DNA of 16,079 bases from Acidobacteriota bacterium (GCA_003224635.1 QHZK01000132.1:1-16079); one strand, 5' to 3'; counted from the stretch's first letter, positions 6,121 to 14,964 are shown. Translations and numbers: made by a program. Notes: generated by a model from the letters alone, not told the origin.

Positions 6121-7326
6121 TCACGACGACTGACCCGCCAACTGCTCAATCAAATCTGCGATGCGAGCGGCAGCGTCCGGGCGCGCCAAGCTGCGCGCCG
6201 CTCGCTCCATCTGCGCCAGTTGCCGTGGGGAGCCGAGCAGGCGGCACACTTGCTTCACCAGGCGCTCGGGCGTCAGGTCCGGCTGCAGAATCACGCGCGA
6301 CGCTCCCGCACGCTCGAAGGCCCGCGCGTTTTCGGCCTGATGCTGCTCCGCTGCGGCGTGAAACGGAACCAGGATCGAGGCCTTCCCCGCCGCGGCCATC
6401 TCGGCAACTGCAGCCGCCCCGGAGCGAGAAATAATCAGATCGGCGCGCGCGAACGCCTCCGGCAGATTCTCCATGAACGGGTAAACCTCGGCCGGCGCCC
6501 CGCGGGCCTGATATGCCTGCCGCACGCTATTATAATCGCGTTGACCAGTCTGGTGGATGAATTCCAAAGGCGGGGCGTCAGCCGCAAAGAGCGAAAGACT
6601 GTCAACCACGCACTTGTTGATCGCCGTCGACCCCTGACTGCCTCCCACGATTAGAATTGTGAAAGGCGCGACGTGGTCCTTGGCGCGAATCTCATAGAAC
6701 GCCTTTCGGACAGGGTTGCCGGTCACACGGGCTTTCGAGGAATAGAAGCGCGCGGTCTCTTCAAACCCGAGGGCCGCGACGCGGACCAGCGGACCCAGAG
6801 CCCGGTTGGTGAAGCCGGGAATCGCATTGGGCTCGATCAACAAAGTCGGAATATCCTGAAGAGCAGCTTCGAGCATCACCGGTCCCGCCAGATACCCTCC
6901 CATTCCCAGGACTGCGTCGGGCCTGAATTGGCGCAGGAACGTTGATGTCTCGACCAGCGTACGCGGCAGCACGAAGAGATTCTGCAGCTTCTTCTTCCAG
7001 CCAGCGATCCCGACCAGGCCCGCCGCGGACACCGTGCGCAGCCGGAAACCCGCCGCCGGAATGAGCCGAGCCTCGAGGCCACGGCCCGTGCCCAGGAATT
7101 GAATTACACCGCCGGCGCCAGCCTGCTCGCCTTTCTCGCGGCGTTTCCAGCGCTCCCGCAATTCCTCGGCGACAGCCAGCGCCGGGAAAATGTGTCCGCC
7201 CGTGCCTCCGGCGGCCATGAGAATACGCGAGGGTCTCGAGTGTTCGTTTGCGGGCTGTTCCGAAAGTAGAAACCCACGTTCGTGTTCCAGACCTTCACGG
7301 TCCTGCTCGATCTTCACGTCGATCAC
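6121..7326 (-). CDS. murG: UDP-GlcNAc--undecaprenyl-pyrophosphoryl-MurNAc-pentapeptide GlcNAc transferase
   Basis: MurG transfers GlcNAc from UDP-GlcNAc to lipid I to make lipid II on the cytoplasmic face of the membrane. It is a GT-B fold glycosyltransferase of 401 residues from the GTG at 7326. The three glycine-rich loops are visible: GGTGGHIFPALAVAEEL from residue 40, GMGGYLAGP at 141-149, and VGGSQGSTAIN from 227. SRSGAAAVAEMAAAGKASILVPF near the C-terminal part is the UDP-GlcNAc binding region. The core normally begins about eight residues before GGTGGH, so here about 30 charged residues precede it. Only GTG codons at 7326 and 7317 offer earlier starts, so the extension looks real, although the exact start is uncertain. 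It is followed by the repeat-filled gap before murC. Confidence 0.95.
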   Translation of the reverse strand: MIDVKIEQDREGLEHERGFLLSEQPANEHSRPSRILMAAGGTGGHIFPALAVAEELRERWKRREKGEQAGAGGVIQFLGTGRGLEARLIPAAGFRLRTVSAAGLVGIAGWKKKLQNLFVLPRTLVETSTFLRQFRPDAVLGMGGYLAGPVMLEAALQDIPTLLIEPNAIPGFTNRALGPLVRVAALGFEETARFYSSKARVTGNPVRKAFYEIRAKDHVAPFTILIVGGSQGSTAINKCVVDSLSLFAADAPPLEFIHQTGQRDYNSVRQAYQARGAPAEVYPFMENLPEAFARADLIISRSGAAAVAEMAAAGKASILVPFHAAAEQHQAENARAFERAGASRVILQPDLTPERLVKQVCRLLGSPRQLAQMERAARSLARPDAAARIADLIEQLAGQSS

Positions 7327-7362
7327 TTCCAGTGCCCAATCCGTGTTGCGGCAGCTTGGAGG

Positions 7363-7442
7363 GGAGGGCCCTTACGGCCCTCCATCTTTTCCTTCATCTC
7401 GTTCATCGGGCCCTTCGTCGGGAGCACCGCAAAGATGCTCCC
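7363..7442. repeat. Two hairpins in the ftsW-murG gap
   Basis: GGAGGGCC (7363-7370) pairs with GGCCCTCC (7376-7383) around CTTAC, and GGGAGCA (7420-7426) pairs with TGCTCCC (7436-7442) around nine bases. Between them lies GGGCCCTTC, similar to the unit of the tandem repeat in hpnC. Neither stem is followed by a T-run on the minus strand, so I do not call a terminator. The pair occupies most of the 125-base gap and may be a dispersed intergenic repeat. Confidence 0.55.
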
Positions 7443-7451
7443 CTACAGCAT

Positions 7452-8543
7452 CTAGCTCGCGTGCTGCGAAATGTTGAGCAGGATTCCAACCGCCGCCAAG
7501 TTCGCCAGCAAGGACGACCCTCCGTAACTCACCAGAGGCAGCGCAATCCCTTTCGTCGGCAGCAGACCCAGGACCACGCTGATGTTTACCAGCGCCTGGC
7601 CCACCACCAGCACGGTAAGTCCAATCGCCAGCAAACGCCCAAGCTCATTTGGGCACACCGCCGCGGCGCGCAGTCCCCGCCAGAGAATCACGCCAAACAG
7701 CGCCAGAACGAACAGCGCGCCGATAAACCCCAACTCTTCGCCGATCACCGCAAAGATGAAGTCGGTATGAGGCTCGGGCAGGAAGAAGAGCTTCTGCTTG
7801 CCTTCCATCAGACCCAGGCCGTCAATCCCGCCGGTGCCCACCGCGATGTAGGACTGTATGATCTGGAAGCCCTTGCCCAGCGGGTCCTTCCAGGGGTCAA
7901 GGAACGCTTCCAGGCGCTTCGTCCGGTAAGGAGTGAGCAGGATCAGAAGACCGACCAGCGGCGCCAAGGCTGCGGCACCGGCGGCGAAGTAACCCCAGTG
8001 CAGTCCCGCCGCAAACAGCATGGCGGCAAACACAACTCCGATGGCAAGCGCGGTGCCGAAGTCTGGCTCCTTCAGAATCAGCGCCACGCTACTGCCCGCC
8101 ACCAAACCGATGGGTACAAGCGTGTGCTTCCAGTCGTTCACCGCGCCTTTCCGAAGATCGAGAAAATAGGCAAGGAATATAACCAGGACGATCTTCGAGA
8201 GTTCCGAGGGTTGAAAGCCCGCGGCCCAAATATGAAACCAGCGGTGGGCGTGATGGCTCGGACTCCGAAATAGGACGGCGACGAGGAAAACCAGCTGGAG
8301 CCCCAGGGCCGGAAAGATCAAACGCGGACTGGCGAGGCGACGGTAATCCAGGTTCATCATCCCGACCATCAGGACCAACCCCGCACCTACCCAGGCGAGC
8401 TGGCGAAACAGGAAGTAGTAACTGTTGCCATAGAGCTGCGAGGCCATCACGGCCGAGGCGCTGAAAACCATCAGCGTGCCGAACAGCACCAGCACCACCA
8501 CGGATACAAACAGGAGTTTGTCCGATTCAAGTCGTCGGGCCAT
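7452..8543 (-). CDS. ftsW: Septal peptidoglycan polymerase FtsW (SEDS family)
   Basis: FtsW is the membrane glycosyltransferase that polymerises lipid II at the septum together with FtsI. From the ATG at 8543 it has 363 residues and about ten hydrophobic segments. SEDS hallmarks in order are FQPSELSK (110-117), KEPDFGTAL (158-166), GKGFQIIQSYIAVGTGG (223-239), LPEPHTDFIFAVIGEELG (255-272) with the predicted catalytic Asp at 261, and LPTKGIALPLVSYGGSSLL (328-346). The frame stays open to an ATG at 8723, but that would add 60 unconserved basic residues and overlap murD, so I use the ATG placed just before the first membrane helix. The Shine-Dalgarno sequence is weak. The retained TKGI and SYGGSS motifs fit FtsW, and the position next to murG supports FtsW rather than RodA. 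Confidence 0.95.
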   Translation of the reverse strand: MARRLESDKLLFVSVVVLVLFGTLMVFSASAVMASQLYGNSYYFLFRQLAWVGAGLVLMVGMMNLDYRRLASPRLIFPALGLQLVFLVAVLFRSPSHHAHRWFHIWAAGFQPSELSKIVLVIFLAYFLDLRKGAVNDWKHTLVPIGLVAGSSVALILKEPDFGTALAIGVVFAAMLFAAGLHWGYFAAGAAALAPLVGLLILLTPYRTKRLEAFLDPWKDPLGKGFQIIQSYIAVGTGGIDGLGLMEGKQKLFFLPEPHTDFIFAVIGEELGFIGALFVLALFGVILWRGLRAAAVCPNELGRLLAIGLTVLVVGQALVNISVVLGLLPTKGIALPLVSYGGSSLLANLAAVGILLNISQHAS

Positions 8544-8649
8544 CGCAGATTTGACCCAGGCTATACTTGACGCCCCGAAAAGTAGAGACGGGCCGTCTCC
8601 GAGGCGTGCCAGCGGAGCGTCTCGACCAGGGAAAATAGCTCCAAAGCGC

Positions 8650-10482
8650 TCACTGGCTCTTCCTCTTCTTCGTTTTGCGGCCCAACGCGCCGCGGAACTG
8701 CGCGCCCATAGATTGCTCGCCAACGCCTAGCGCCACGTGGTCTTGTCCCATGTCTGTGACGCTTGGCTTGGCGACGAATTCAAACGGCAAAGGTTCATCG
8801 TCGACCGTTTCGAGCGGCCTCAGGTCCTGAGGAGAAAGCAACTGAAGGTTGGCTCCTGGTTCCGCCGACCTTCCCTCAGTTTCTTGACGAAGAAGCTCTT
8901 CCCCTCCGACCTCGTAGAGAGAGACCGGCTCCAGGGGAATGGGACTTGGGATTCGGGCTTCGGGGTTCGAGTCAGAAACTCGAAACTGGAAACTGGAAAC
9001 TCGTTGTTTGGACGGGTCGGGTCCTGGTGCTGAGTTTCGAGCTTCGAGTTTCGAGTTTCTAATTTCAGTTTTCGGCTGTCCGGTTTCCAGTCTCCAGTTT
9101 CGACTCTCGATTCTCCGCTGCCCGACTTCATGGGCGAGGCGCTCGACGATTTCCTTGAATACGCGCCCGCGATGCTCGAAGTCTCGGAACTGGTCATAGC
9201 TCGCGCAGGCAGGAGACAAAAGCACGACGTCGCCTGATTCCGCCGCCTTGAAGGCCTGACGAACGGCCGTTTCGAGATCGCCGCTTCGTACCATTCCGGC
9301 GGAACCAGCCAGGTCCTCGGCAATGCGGTCCGCCGCGGCGCCGATTAGAAACATACATCGAACGCGGCTCTCGATCAGCGGCCGAAGCGGCGCATACGGC
9401 GCTCCCTTGTCCTTCCCGCCCAGGATGAGACAGACAGGGCGGTCAAAGGCAGAAAGCGCCTTCGTCGTGGCGTCAACGCTGGTGGCCTTGGAATCGTTGT
9501 AGAACTGGACGCCGCAAATCGTGCGCACGTATTCAAGCCGGTGTTCCACCGCCTGGAACTCTGCCACCGCCTGTCGGACGGCGTCGAAGTCCGCGCCCAG
9601 CACGCAGGCCGCTGCAACCGCAGCCAGCACGTTTTCCAGATTGAACGTTCCTTGCAGGGACACGTCCCGCGTTTCGAGAAGCGCCCGCTCCAGGTTTCTG
9701 ACGCGATAGACCACTTTGCCGTTCGAAACGAGAACGCCGTCAGGGAGGTCCCGCCGCCGGCTGAAAAAGACCTTCTGGCTGGCGATGGCCGGGGCGAGGC
9801 CGAGAACCGTCGGATCGTCGGCGTTCAGGATGGCGTAATCGTCCTCTTTCTGGTTGCGGAAAATCTGCGCTTTCGCCGCCACGTACTCAGCGAAGGAAGC
9901 GTGCCGGTCCAGATGGTTGGGCGTAAGGTTGAGCAGAACGGCAACGTGCGGGCGAAATTGCTGGATAGCTTCGAGCTGAAAACTGCTGAGTTCAGTGACG
10001 AGGATAGAGCCTGGCGGGACCTGGTCCACCGCCGAGATGAGCGGCACCCCGATGTTGCCTCCGACAAAGGTCGAAAAGCCCGAAGCCTGGAGGATCTTAC
10101 CCAGGAGCGTCGTGGTGGTGGTCTTGCCGTTCGTTCCCGTTATGCCGACCAGTGGCTCTTCGAGAAACCAACTCGCGACCTCGACTTCCGCGACGACCGG
10201 GACTCCGCCCCGTCGCGCGGCCTGAAGCTCTGGCAGACCCCAGGGTACTCCGGGGCTGACCACAATCAAGTCCTGCCCGAGGAAAGTCTCCTCGCGATGA
10301 GCGCCGAGTTCCAGTCCCATCTTCTCGGCAAGCAGCTCCGCGAGGTCGGCCCCGAATTCCGCCGCGGGGCGCGAATCCGTCAGGGTCACGAGTGCCCCGC
10401 GCAGCCGCAAGAAGCGCGCTGTAGCGCGCCCGCTGCGCGCGAGGCCCACGACCAGCACGTGCTTTCCACGAAAGTCAAGCAT
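8650..10482 (-). CDS. murD: UDP-N-acetylmuramoylalanine--D-glutamate ligase with a long C-terminal extension
   Basis: MurD adds D-glutamate to UDP-MurNAc-L-Ala. From the ATG at 10482 it has 610 residues, about 160 more than usual. The start LDFRGKHVLVVGLARSG is typical, the P-loop GITGTNGKTTT is at 113-123, TELSSFQLE at 163-171, LNLTPNHLDRH at 184-194, FYNDSKAT at 327-334, LGGKDKG at 354-360, and LLSPACASYDQFRDFEHRG at 421-439. The normal protein ends near residue 450. Beyond that, residues 451 to about 510 (phrases such as NWRLETG and NSKLEARNS) are the translation of an inverted repeat, followed by about 100 acidic and proline-containing residues and a basic end, GRKTKKRKSQ. In a 40-codon stretch of this tail (8821-8940), 22 third positions are G or C, fewer than in the catalytic part. 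An ATG at 10536 is an alternative start. The enzyme call is firm; function of the tail is unknown. Confidence 0.94.
   Translation of the reverse strand: MLDFRGKHVLVVGLARSGRATARFLRLRGALVTLTDSRPAAEFGADLAELLAEKMGLELGAHREETFLGQDLIVVSPGVPWGLPELQAARRGGVPVVAEVEVASWFLEEPLVGITGTNGKTTTTTLLGKILQASGFSTFVGGNIGVPLISAVDQVPPGSILVTELSSFQLEAIQQFRPHVAVLLNLTPNHLDRHASFAEYVAAKAQIFRNQKEDDYAILNADDPTVLGLAPAIASQKVFFSRRRDLPDGVLVSNGKVVYRVRNLERALLETRDVSLQGTFNLENVLAAVAAACVLGADFDAVRQAVAEFQAVEHRLEYVRTICGVQFYNDSKATSVDATTKALSAFDRPVCLILGGKDKGAPYAPLRPLIESRVRCMFLIGAAADRIAEDLAGSAGMVRSGDLETAVRQAFKAAESGDVVLLSPACASYDQFRDFEHRGRVFKEIVERLAHEVGQRRIESRNWRLETGQPKTEIRNSKLEARNSAPGPDPSKQRVSSFQFRVSDSNPEARIPSPIPLEPVSLYEVGGEELLRQETEGRSAEPGANLQLLSPQDLRPLETVDDEPLPFEFVAKPSVTDMGQDHVALGVGEQSMGAQFRGALGRKTKKRKSQ
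8981..9102. repeat. Inverted-arm repeat inside the 3' part of murD
   Basis: Arm 8981-9000 (CGAAACTGGAAACTGGAAAC) and arm 9083-9102 are reverse complements at 19 of 20 positions around an 82-base spacer. The arms are built from a seven-base unit like GAAACTG, close to the units of the murG-murC and ftsI-murE elements. The spacer adds more GTTTCGA-type copies (9033-9059). The reading frame of murD passes through the whole element without a stop. Confidence 0.85.
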
Positions 10483-10549
10483 CTCCGACCCGCAATCCAG
10501 GACCTGAAGGACCAGAACTCGAGACCCACCGTGCATTCTATATCGAATT

Positions 10550-11680
10550 TCACCTCAATTTAAGCGTCGTCAGAGCAAACAGAGAAAAAACCAGCGCCGA
10601 AATCCAGAAGCGGGCGATGATTTTCGATTCTTTCCATCCCTGCAACTCGAAATGGTGGTGGAGTGGAGCCATCTTAAAGATCCGCTTGCCTCTGAGCTTA
10701 AAGGAGCCCACTTGCAGAATCACCGAGAGCGCCTCCACCACAAAAATTCCGCCGATGAAGGGCAGCAGCAGTTCCTGCTTGACGACCACGGCCACCGTGG
10801 CGATGGCCCCGCCTAGAGCCAAGGAACCGACATCGCCCATGAAAATCTCCGCCGGATACGCGTTGTACCACAGGAATCCAAGGCTCGACCCCACCATGGC
10901 GCCACAGAAAATCGTCAGTTCCGCCACCAGCGGGAGGTGCTCGACCGCGAGATAATTCGACCAAGCCGCATTTCCCGCCACGTAAGTCAGCGCCGTCAAG
11001 GCCGAGGCCGAAATCAGCACGCACCCGATCGCCAGACCGTCCAGCCCGTCTGTCAGGTTGACGGCGTTCGACGAACCTACCAGGACCAGGACGACGAAGG
11101 CCAAAAACGGCAGATAGGCCAGCGCATAAGTCCAGGGGTTGCCGAGGAACCTCGAAATCAAGAAGTCCGGGTGTAATCGTTTGAAGAACGGGAAGGTCAA
11201 ATCGGTCGAGTATCTTCCTGCCGCGGCCAGCAGCATCAGAATCACGCCAAAAGCGAAGCTCACCAGAATCTGGAGCAGGAATTTGGTGCGCGCCGTCATC
11301 CCAAGGTTCTGCCGGCGCCGGACCTTCTGATAGTCGTCCCAGAATCCGATGGCCCCGAAAGCCAGCGTGATCCCGAGGACCAGCCAGACAAAGAAATTGC
11401 TCAGATCGGCCCACATCAGTGTGGGGACCACGATGCAGAGGTTAATCAGGATTCCCCCCATCGTCGGCGTGCCCGCCTTGCTCTGGTGGGACTGCGGGCC
11501 GTCCTCCCGAATGTACTGCCCAATCTGGAACTTCTTCAGCCTCTCGATGACCCACGGACCGAGCACCAGCGAGAGGACAAGCGCCGTCATGCTTGCGTAA
11601 GCGGTCCGAAAGGTGATGTACCGGAAGAGGTTAAAGAGGTGGTTTTCGGTGTGAAACCTAAGGTAGAGGTAATAAAACAT
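10550..11680 (-). CDS. mraY: Phospho-N-acetylmuramoyl-pentapeptide transferase
   Basis: MraY moves phospho-MurNAc-pentapeptide from UDP to undecaprenyl phosphate, forming lipid I. It has 376 residues from the ATG at 11680 and about ten hydrophobic segments. Family motifs are DGPQSHQSKAGTPTMGG (60-76), FWDDYQKV with the Asp pair (113-120), NAVNLTDGLDGLA (205-217), FMGDVGSLALGG (280-291) and PLHHHFELQGWKESKI (339-354) with the His triad at 341-343. These separate MraY from WecA-type transferases. The stop TGA is part of GAGGTGA, and murD begins shortly after: 13 bases downstream if the ATG at 10536 is used, 67 if the ATG at 10482 is used. The 141-base gap before it, towards murF, shows no clear promoter. 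Confidence 0.98.
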   Translation of the reverse strand: MFYYLYLRFHTENHLFNLFRYITFRTAYASMTALVLSLVLGPWVIERLKKFQIGQYIREDGPQSHQSKAGTPTMGGILINLCIVVPTLMWADLSNFFVWLVLGITLAFGAIGFWDDYQKVRRRQNLGMTARTKFLLQILVSFAFGVILMLLAAAGRYSTDLTFPFFKRLHPDFLISRFLGNPWTYALAYLPFLAFVVLVLVGSSNAVNLTDGLDGLAIGCVLISASALTALTYVAGNAAWSNYLAVEHLPLVAELTIFCGAMVGSSLGFLWYNAYPAEIFMGDVGSLALGGAIATVAVVVKQELLLPFIGGIFVVEALSVILQVGSFKLRGKRIFKMAPLHHHFELQGWKESKIIARFWISALVFSLFALTTLKLR

Positions 11681-11821
11681 GCGTTGTCCGCCGTTTGTTG
11701 TCCATAGACCTTGGCTAGATGGCCCCTCGCTAGCTTTGATGCAAACCCTTAGGCAGAGTCTTCCTCAATGACAGGCCTTATGTTGCAGCGACCGCCCGCC
11801 ACAAAAAACCGCGACACCCCC

Positions 11822-13231
11822 CTACTTCACAGCCGCGGAGGATTGTAGCAATTCGGTGACTTTCTCTAAACGCACGCCGCGCGAGCCCTTCACCAGGACC
11901 ACGTCATCGGGCTGCAGGATGGTGCGGCAGAATTTGCCGGCCTCGTCCGCGTCGGTGAAAAAATAGGCGCGCTGGACGGGCAAACCTTCTTCCACGGCTC
12001 CTTCCACGAAAAACCGGGCGTCCCCCTGCACTGCCAGAAGCCAATCCACGCGACTCCTGGCGCACGCTCGGCCAATTTCACGATGCAACTCCGGCGAGGA
12101 GGGTCCCAGCTCGAGCATCTCTCCTGCCACCACGATTCTCTGTCCCGCGTCGGGCCAGGCCGCGAGGGTTTCAAGCATGCTCTTCATCGCCCGGGGGTTC
12201 GAGTTATAGCAATCGTTGATGACGATGACGTCCAGAGGCAGCGTCACAATCTCGGTCCGCTGAGAGAGCGGCTTGAAATTCCACAGCGCCGCGAAAATAC
12301 GTTCCCACGGAACCTCGAACCTGCTGGCGGTAGCGATGGCAGCGAGCGCATTTTCAACATTATGGCGTCCCGGGAGAGGGAGATAGAAGTCACCCTCGTG
12401 AGCAGGCCCTTTCACCAAGAAGCGCGTCCCGATCTCAGGACCCACTTGATAATTATGCGCCCTGCAGCCGATCGCTCGGTACTCTGCCCCTTCTTCGAAT
12501 CCAAAAGTCACCACGCGGCCCCCAAAGCCTTCCGCAAACCTGCGGACCCGGGGGTCATCGTAATTCAGGACAGCGGTCCCTGGCTGTTTCAGGTTTTCGA
12601 TGAGCTCCCGCTTGGCGCTGGCGATCGAGTCGAGCGAATCAAAGAATTCGAGGTGCACGGGAGCGACGTTCGTCACGACTCCTGTTTCCGGCTCCGCGAT
12701 CTCGGCGAGGCGCGCGATTTCACCCAGTGCGGACATCCCCATCTCCAGCACGGCAAAGTCGTGAGCCGGTTCGAGCGCGAGCAGCGTCAAGGGCAGGCCG
12801 TACTGGTTGTTCAAGTTCCCCTGGGACTTGTGTACGGCGAACCGCGTGACCAGCAATGTGGCGATCAATTCCTTAGTGGTCGTCTTGCCCGTGCTCCCGG
12901 TGACGCCAACCACGTGGCCTCCCCATTTCCTGCGAACCGCGCGAGCCAGGTCTTGAAGCGCCCGAGTTGTATCGCCCACCGGAATGAGCAGCGGAGCCAG
13001 CGTGGGCGGGACTCGCTCCCGAAACCCCTGCTCGACCACAGCTCCCACGGCGCCGCGTTCGAGCGCCTGCGCCACAAACTGGTGCCCATCGAAGCGCCGT
13101 CCCCGGATGGCAAAGAACAACGAGCCGGAAGCGATCGATCGAGAGTCGATCGAATAGCCGCTCACAAGCCTCCCTGGGGCCTCGCACGAGGCGCCCAGAG
13201 AGCTCGCCACCTCACCGATCGACAATTGCAT
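11822..13231 (-). CDS. murF: UDP-N-acetylmuramoyl-tripeptide--D-alanyl-D-alanine ligase
   Basis: MurF attaches D-Ala-D-Ala to the UDP-MurNAc-tripeptide, finishing the pentapeptide. The 469 residues from the ATG at 13231 match the family. The N-terminal domain has YSIDSRSIASGSLFFAIRG (26-44) and DGH (48-50). The P-loop TGSTGKTTTKE is at 111-121, followed by GNLNNQYGLPLTLLALE, EMGMSALGEI and NVAPVHLEFF, with PGRHNVENALAA and NDCYNSNPRAMKSML further on. GNLNNQYGLP and the YNSNP motif are specific to MurF rather than MurE. It lies between murE and mraY, the usual place. The Shine-Dalgarno sequence is weak, so the start rests on alignment of the conserved N-terminus. Confidence 0.98.
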   Translation of the reverse strand: MQLSIGEVASSLGASCEAPGRLVSGYSIDSRSIASGSLFFAIRGRRFDGHQFVAQALERGAVGAVVEQGFRERVPPTLAPLLIPVGDTTRALQDLARAVRRKWGGHVVGVTGSTGKTTTKELIATLLVTRFAVHKSQGNLNNQYGLPLTLLALEPAHDFAVLEMGMSALGEIARLAEIAEPETGVVTNVAPVHLEFFDSLDSIASAKRELIENLKQPGTAVLNYDDPRVRRFAEGFGGRVVTFGFEEGAEYRAIGCRAHNYQVGPEIGTRFLVKGPAHEGDFYLPLPGRHNVENALAAIATASRFEVPWERIFAALWNFKPLSQRTEIVTLPLDVIVINDCYNSNPRAMKSMLETLAAWPDAGQRIVVAGEMLELGPSSPELHREIGRACARSRVDWLLAVQGDARFFVEGAVEEGLPVQRAYFFTDADEAGKFCRTILQPDDVVLVKGSRGVRLEKVTELLQSSAAVK

Positions 13232-13312
13232 CGGGTTAACGTCCGATTCTTGGCACGAGAGGAGGGCGGCGTCTTAACCCCGCCGAGAAAAACCCCTACC
13301 CGGCCTTCGTCC

Positions 13313-13335
13313 ACCTCTCTCCCAAGGAGAGAGGT
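13313..13335. repeat. Perfect 10-bp hairpin in the murE-murF gap
   Basis: ACCTCTCTCC (13313-13322) pairs perfectly with GGAGAGAGGT (13326-13335) around a three-base loop. It lies in a 221-base gap that also holds a TGTGTGTGAG tract near 13377. There is no T-run after the stem on the minus strand. I read it as part of a dispersed intergenic repeat; an mRNA stability or partial termination role is possible but not shown. Confidence 0.6.
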
Positions 13336-13452
13336 CGTTTAAGTAATTTCCTTCTCCCTCGTCCCCCAACGAGTGGGTGTGTGTGAGCAACAGCGAATGG
13401 CGCGGCTGAAAGCCTGCCCTCCTACGCCTTCGGAACCGTTATCGACAAACTC

Positions 13453-14964
13453 CTAACGCCGCGCACTCTTGGTTTCCCGCTCATTCGCCTCGGCTTGCCC
13501 GAAACCGATGTCCCGAAGGATCCTCCGCACCACTTCGCGATCATCGAACGGTATCGTTCGGTCTTTCAGGACCTGGTAGGTTTCGTGACCTTTGCCCGCG
13601 AGCACGACCACGTCGCCCTCCCGGGCGCTTTCCAGCGCCTTCCGGATCGCCGTCTCGCGGTCGGCTTCGGCAAGATAGGGCCTCCCAGCCCTCTGCAAGC
13701 CCACGAGCGCGTCATTCATGATCAGGAGCGGATCCTCGCTGCGCGGATTATCCGAGGTGAGCACGGCAAGATCGGCAAGCGACCCCGCGGCTTCACCCAT
13801 GAGAGGGCGTTTCGTCCGATCGCGGTCGCCTCCGCATCCGAAGACCACAATCAGCTTGCCACGTGTCAGTTCGCGAGCGGTTGCGAGCACGTTGCGCAAC
13901 GCATCGTCGGTGTGAGCGTAGTCGACCACGACCAGGAAAGGTTGACGTCCATCGACGCGCTCAAACCGTCCAGGTACAGACGCCAGGCTCTGGATGCCTG
14001 CCTGGATTTTATCGGCGGCGATTTCCATACCCAGGGCGGTCGCCGTCGCCGCAAGGATGTTGTAAAGGTTCACGCGGCCCACAAGTGGCGACTTAACCTC
14101 CAGTTTGCCGTCCGGGACCCCCAGGACAGCCTCAAGCCCAGCCTGGCTCTGGGCAAAATGCCTGACCTTGACCTCGGCGTCCGGCTTCAGTCCGTAGGTG
14201 ATCCGCCGGGGATAAGTCAAGTCCAGAAGCCGCGCGCTCCACGGGTCATCCGCGTTAATCACCGCCAGTTCAGGCGCGGTCCCGCCCAAACCTTCGAAGA
14301 GCCTGCGCTTGGCCTTAAAGTAACTTTCAAAGTCCTTGTGGTAGTCGAGATGGTCGCGCGTCAGGTTGGTAAACACCGCAGCCGAAAAGCGGAATCCCCA
14401 GATGCGCTCCTGCGCCAGGGCGTGCGAGGAGGCCTCCATAACGGCGGCTTGCCCGCCTGCCGCGACCAGTTCCGCGAAGTATGACAGTAAATCAAGGGAC
14501 TCCGGCGTTGTATTCAGCGCGGGAAGGGTCCGGTCGGCGAATCGGTGTTCAATGGTGCCAAACAGTCCTGACGAGATTCCGGCAGCCTGGAGGATACTTT
14601 GAAGCAGATACGACGTAGTCGTTTTGCCGTTGGTGCCCGTGACACCAATCAGCTTAAGCCGGGAGTTGGGGTCGCCGTAGAAGGTCCGAGCAACCGTTGC
14701 CAGCGCCCGGCGAATCCTGGTCACGCGGACCCAGCGCGTGGCAAGTTCCTCGGGCGCGGCGCGCTCACTAACCACAGCCACAGCGCCAGCTTTCAAAGCC
14801 GGAACGATGAATTCGTGCCCGTCAGCTTTCTCTCCGGGTATGGCAAAGAACAGGGTTCCCTGCTGGACGCGGCGGGAGTCATAGGCGAGAGAGGTGACCT
14901 CAACCGCCAGGTCGGCGGACGTTTTGAGGGCATCGACTCCCTGAACGAGCTCGCCCAATCTCAT
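13453..14964 (-). CDS. murE: UDP-N-acetylmuramoyl-L-alanyl-D-glutamate--2,6-diaminopimelate ligase
   Basis: MurE adds the third amino acid of the stem peptide. The 503 residues from the ATG at 14964 match the family. The N-terminal domain shows LAYDSRRVQQGTLFFAIPG (26-44) and ADGHEF (47-52). The P-loop GVTGTNGKTTT is at 107-117, LNTTPES at 150-156, MEASSHAL at 176-183, NLTRDHLDYH at 200-209, and YFKAKRRLF at 215-223, which should include the carbamylated lysine. DYAHTDDALRNVL (348-360) and GCGGDRDRTKRP (376-387) follow. DNPR at 405-408 is the specificity motif for meso-diaminopimelate; lysine-adding enzymes have other residues here. The ATG has a partial Shine-Dalgarno sequence, GAGTGAG. The gap upstream towards ftsI holds a long inverted repeat. 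Confidence 0.98.
   Translation of the reverse strand: MRLGELVQGVDALKTSADLAVEVTSLAYDSRRVQQGTLFFAIPGEKADGHEFIVPALKAGAVAVVSERAAPEELATRWVRVTRIRRALATVARTFYGDPNSRLKLIGVTGTNGKTTTSYLLQSILQAAGISSGLFGTIEHRFADRTLPALNTTPESLDLLSYFAELVAAGGQAAVMEASSHALAQERIWGFRFSAAVFTNLTRDHLDYHKDFESYFKAKRRLFEGLGGTAPELAVINADDPWSARLLDLTYPRRITYGLKPDAEVKVRHFAQSQAGLEAVLGVPDGKLEVKSPLVGRVNLYNILAATATALGMEIAADKIQAGIQSLASVPGRFERVDGRQPFLVVVDYAHTDDALRNVLATARELTRGKLIVVFGCGGDRDRTKRPLMGEAAGSLADLAVLTSDNPRSEDPLLIMNDALVGLQRAGRPYLAEADRETAIRKALESAREGDVVVLAGKGHETYQVLKDRTIPFDDREVVRRILRDIGFGQAEANERETKSARR

Noticed and set aside
8585..8599. Terminator between murD and ftsW
   Set aside because: GAGACG/CGTCTC forms a short stem with a nearby TTTT on the minus strand, but the stem is only six pairs with a three-base loop and the T-tract is short and offset. 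It is inside an operon.
8544..8723. N-terminal extension of FtsW from an ATG at 8723
   Set aside because: It would add 60 basic, unconserved residues before the first membrane helix and overlap murD; the ATG at 8543 fits the family.
12083..14484. Long plus-strand open frames opposite murF and murE
   Set aside because: Both lie antisense to full-length, motif-complete ligases and show no protein family features. Similar shadows lie opposite ftsA, ftsW and murD.
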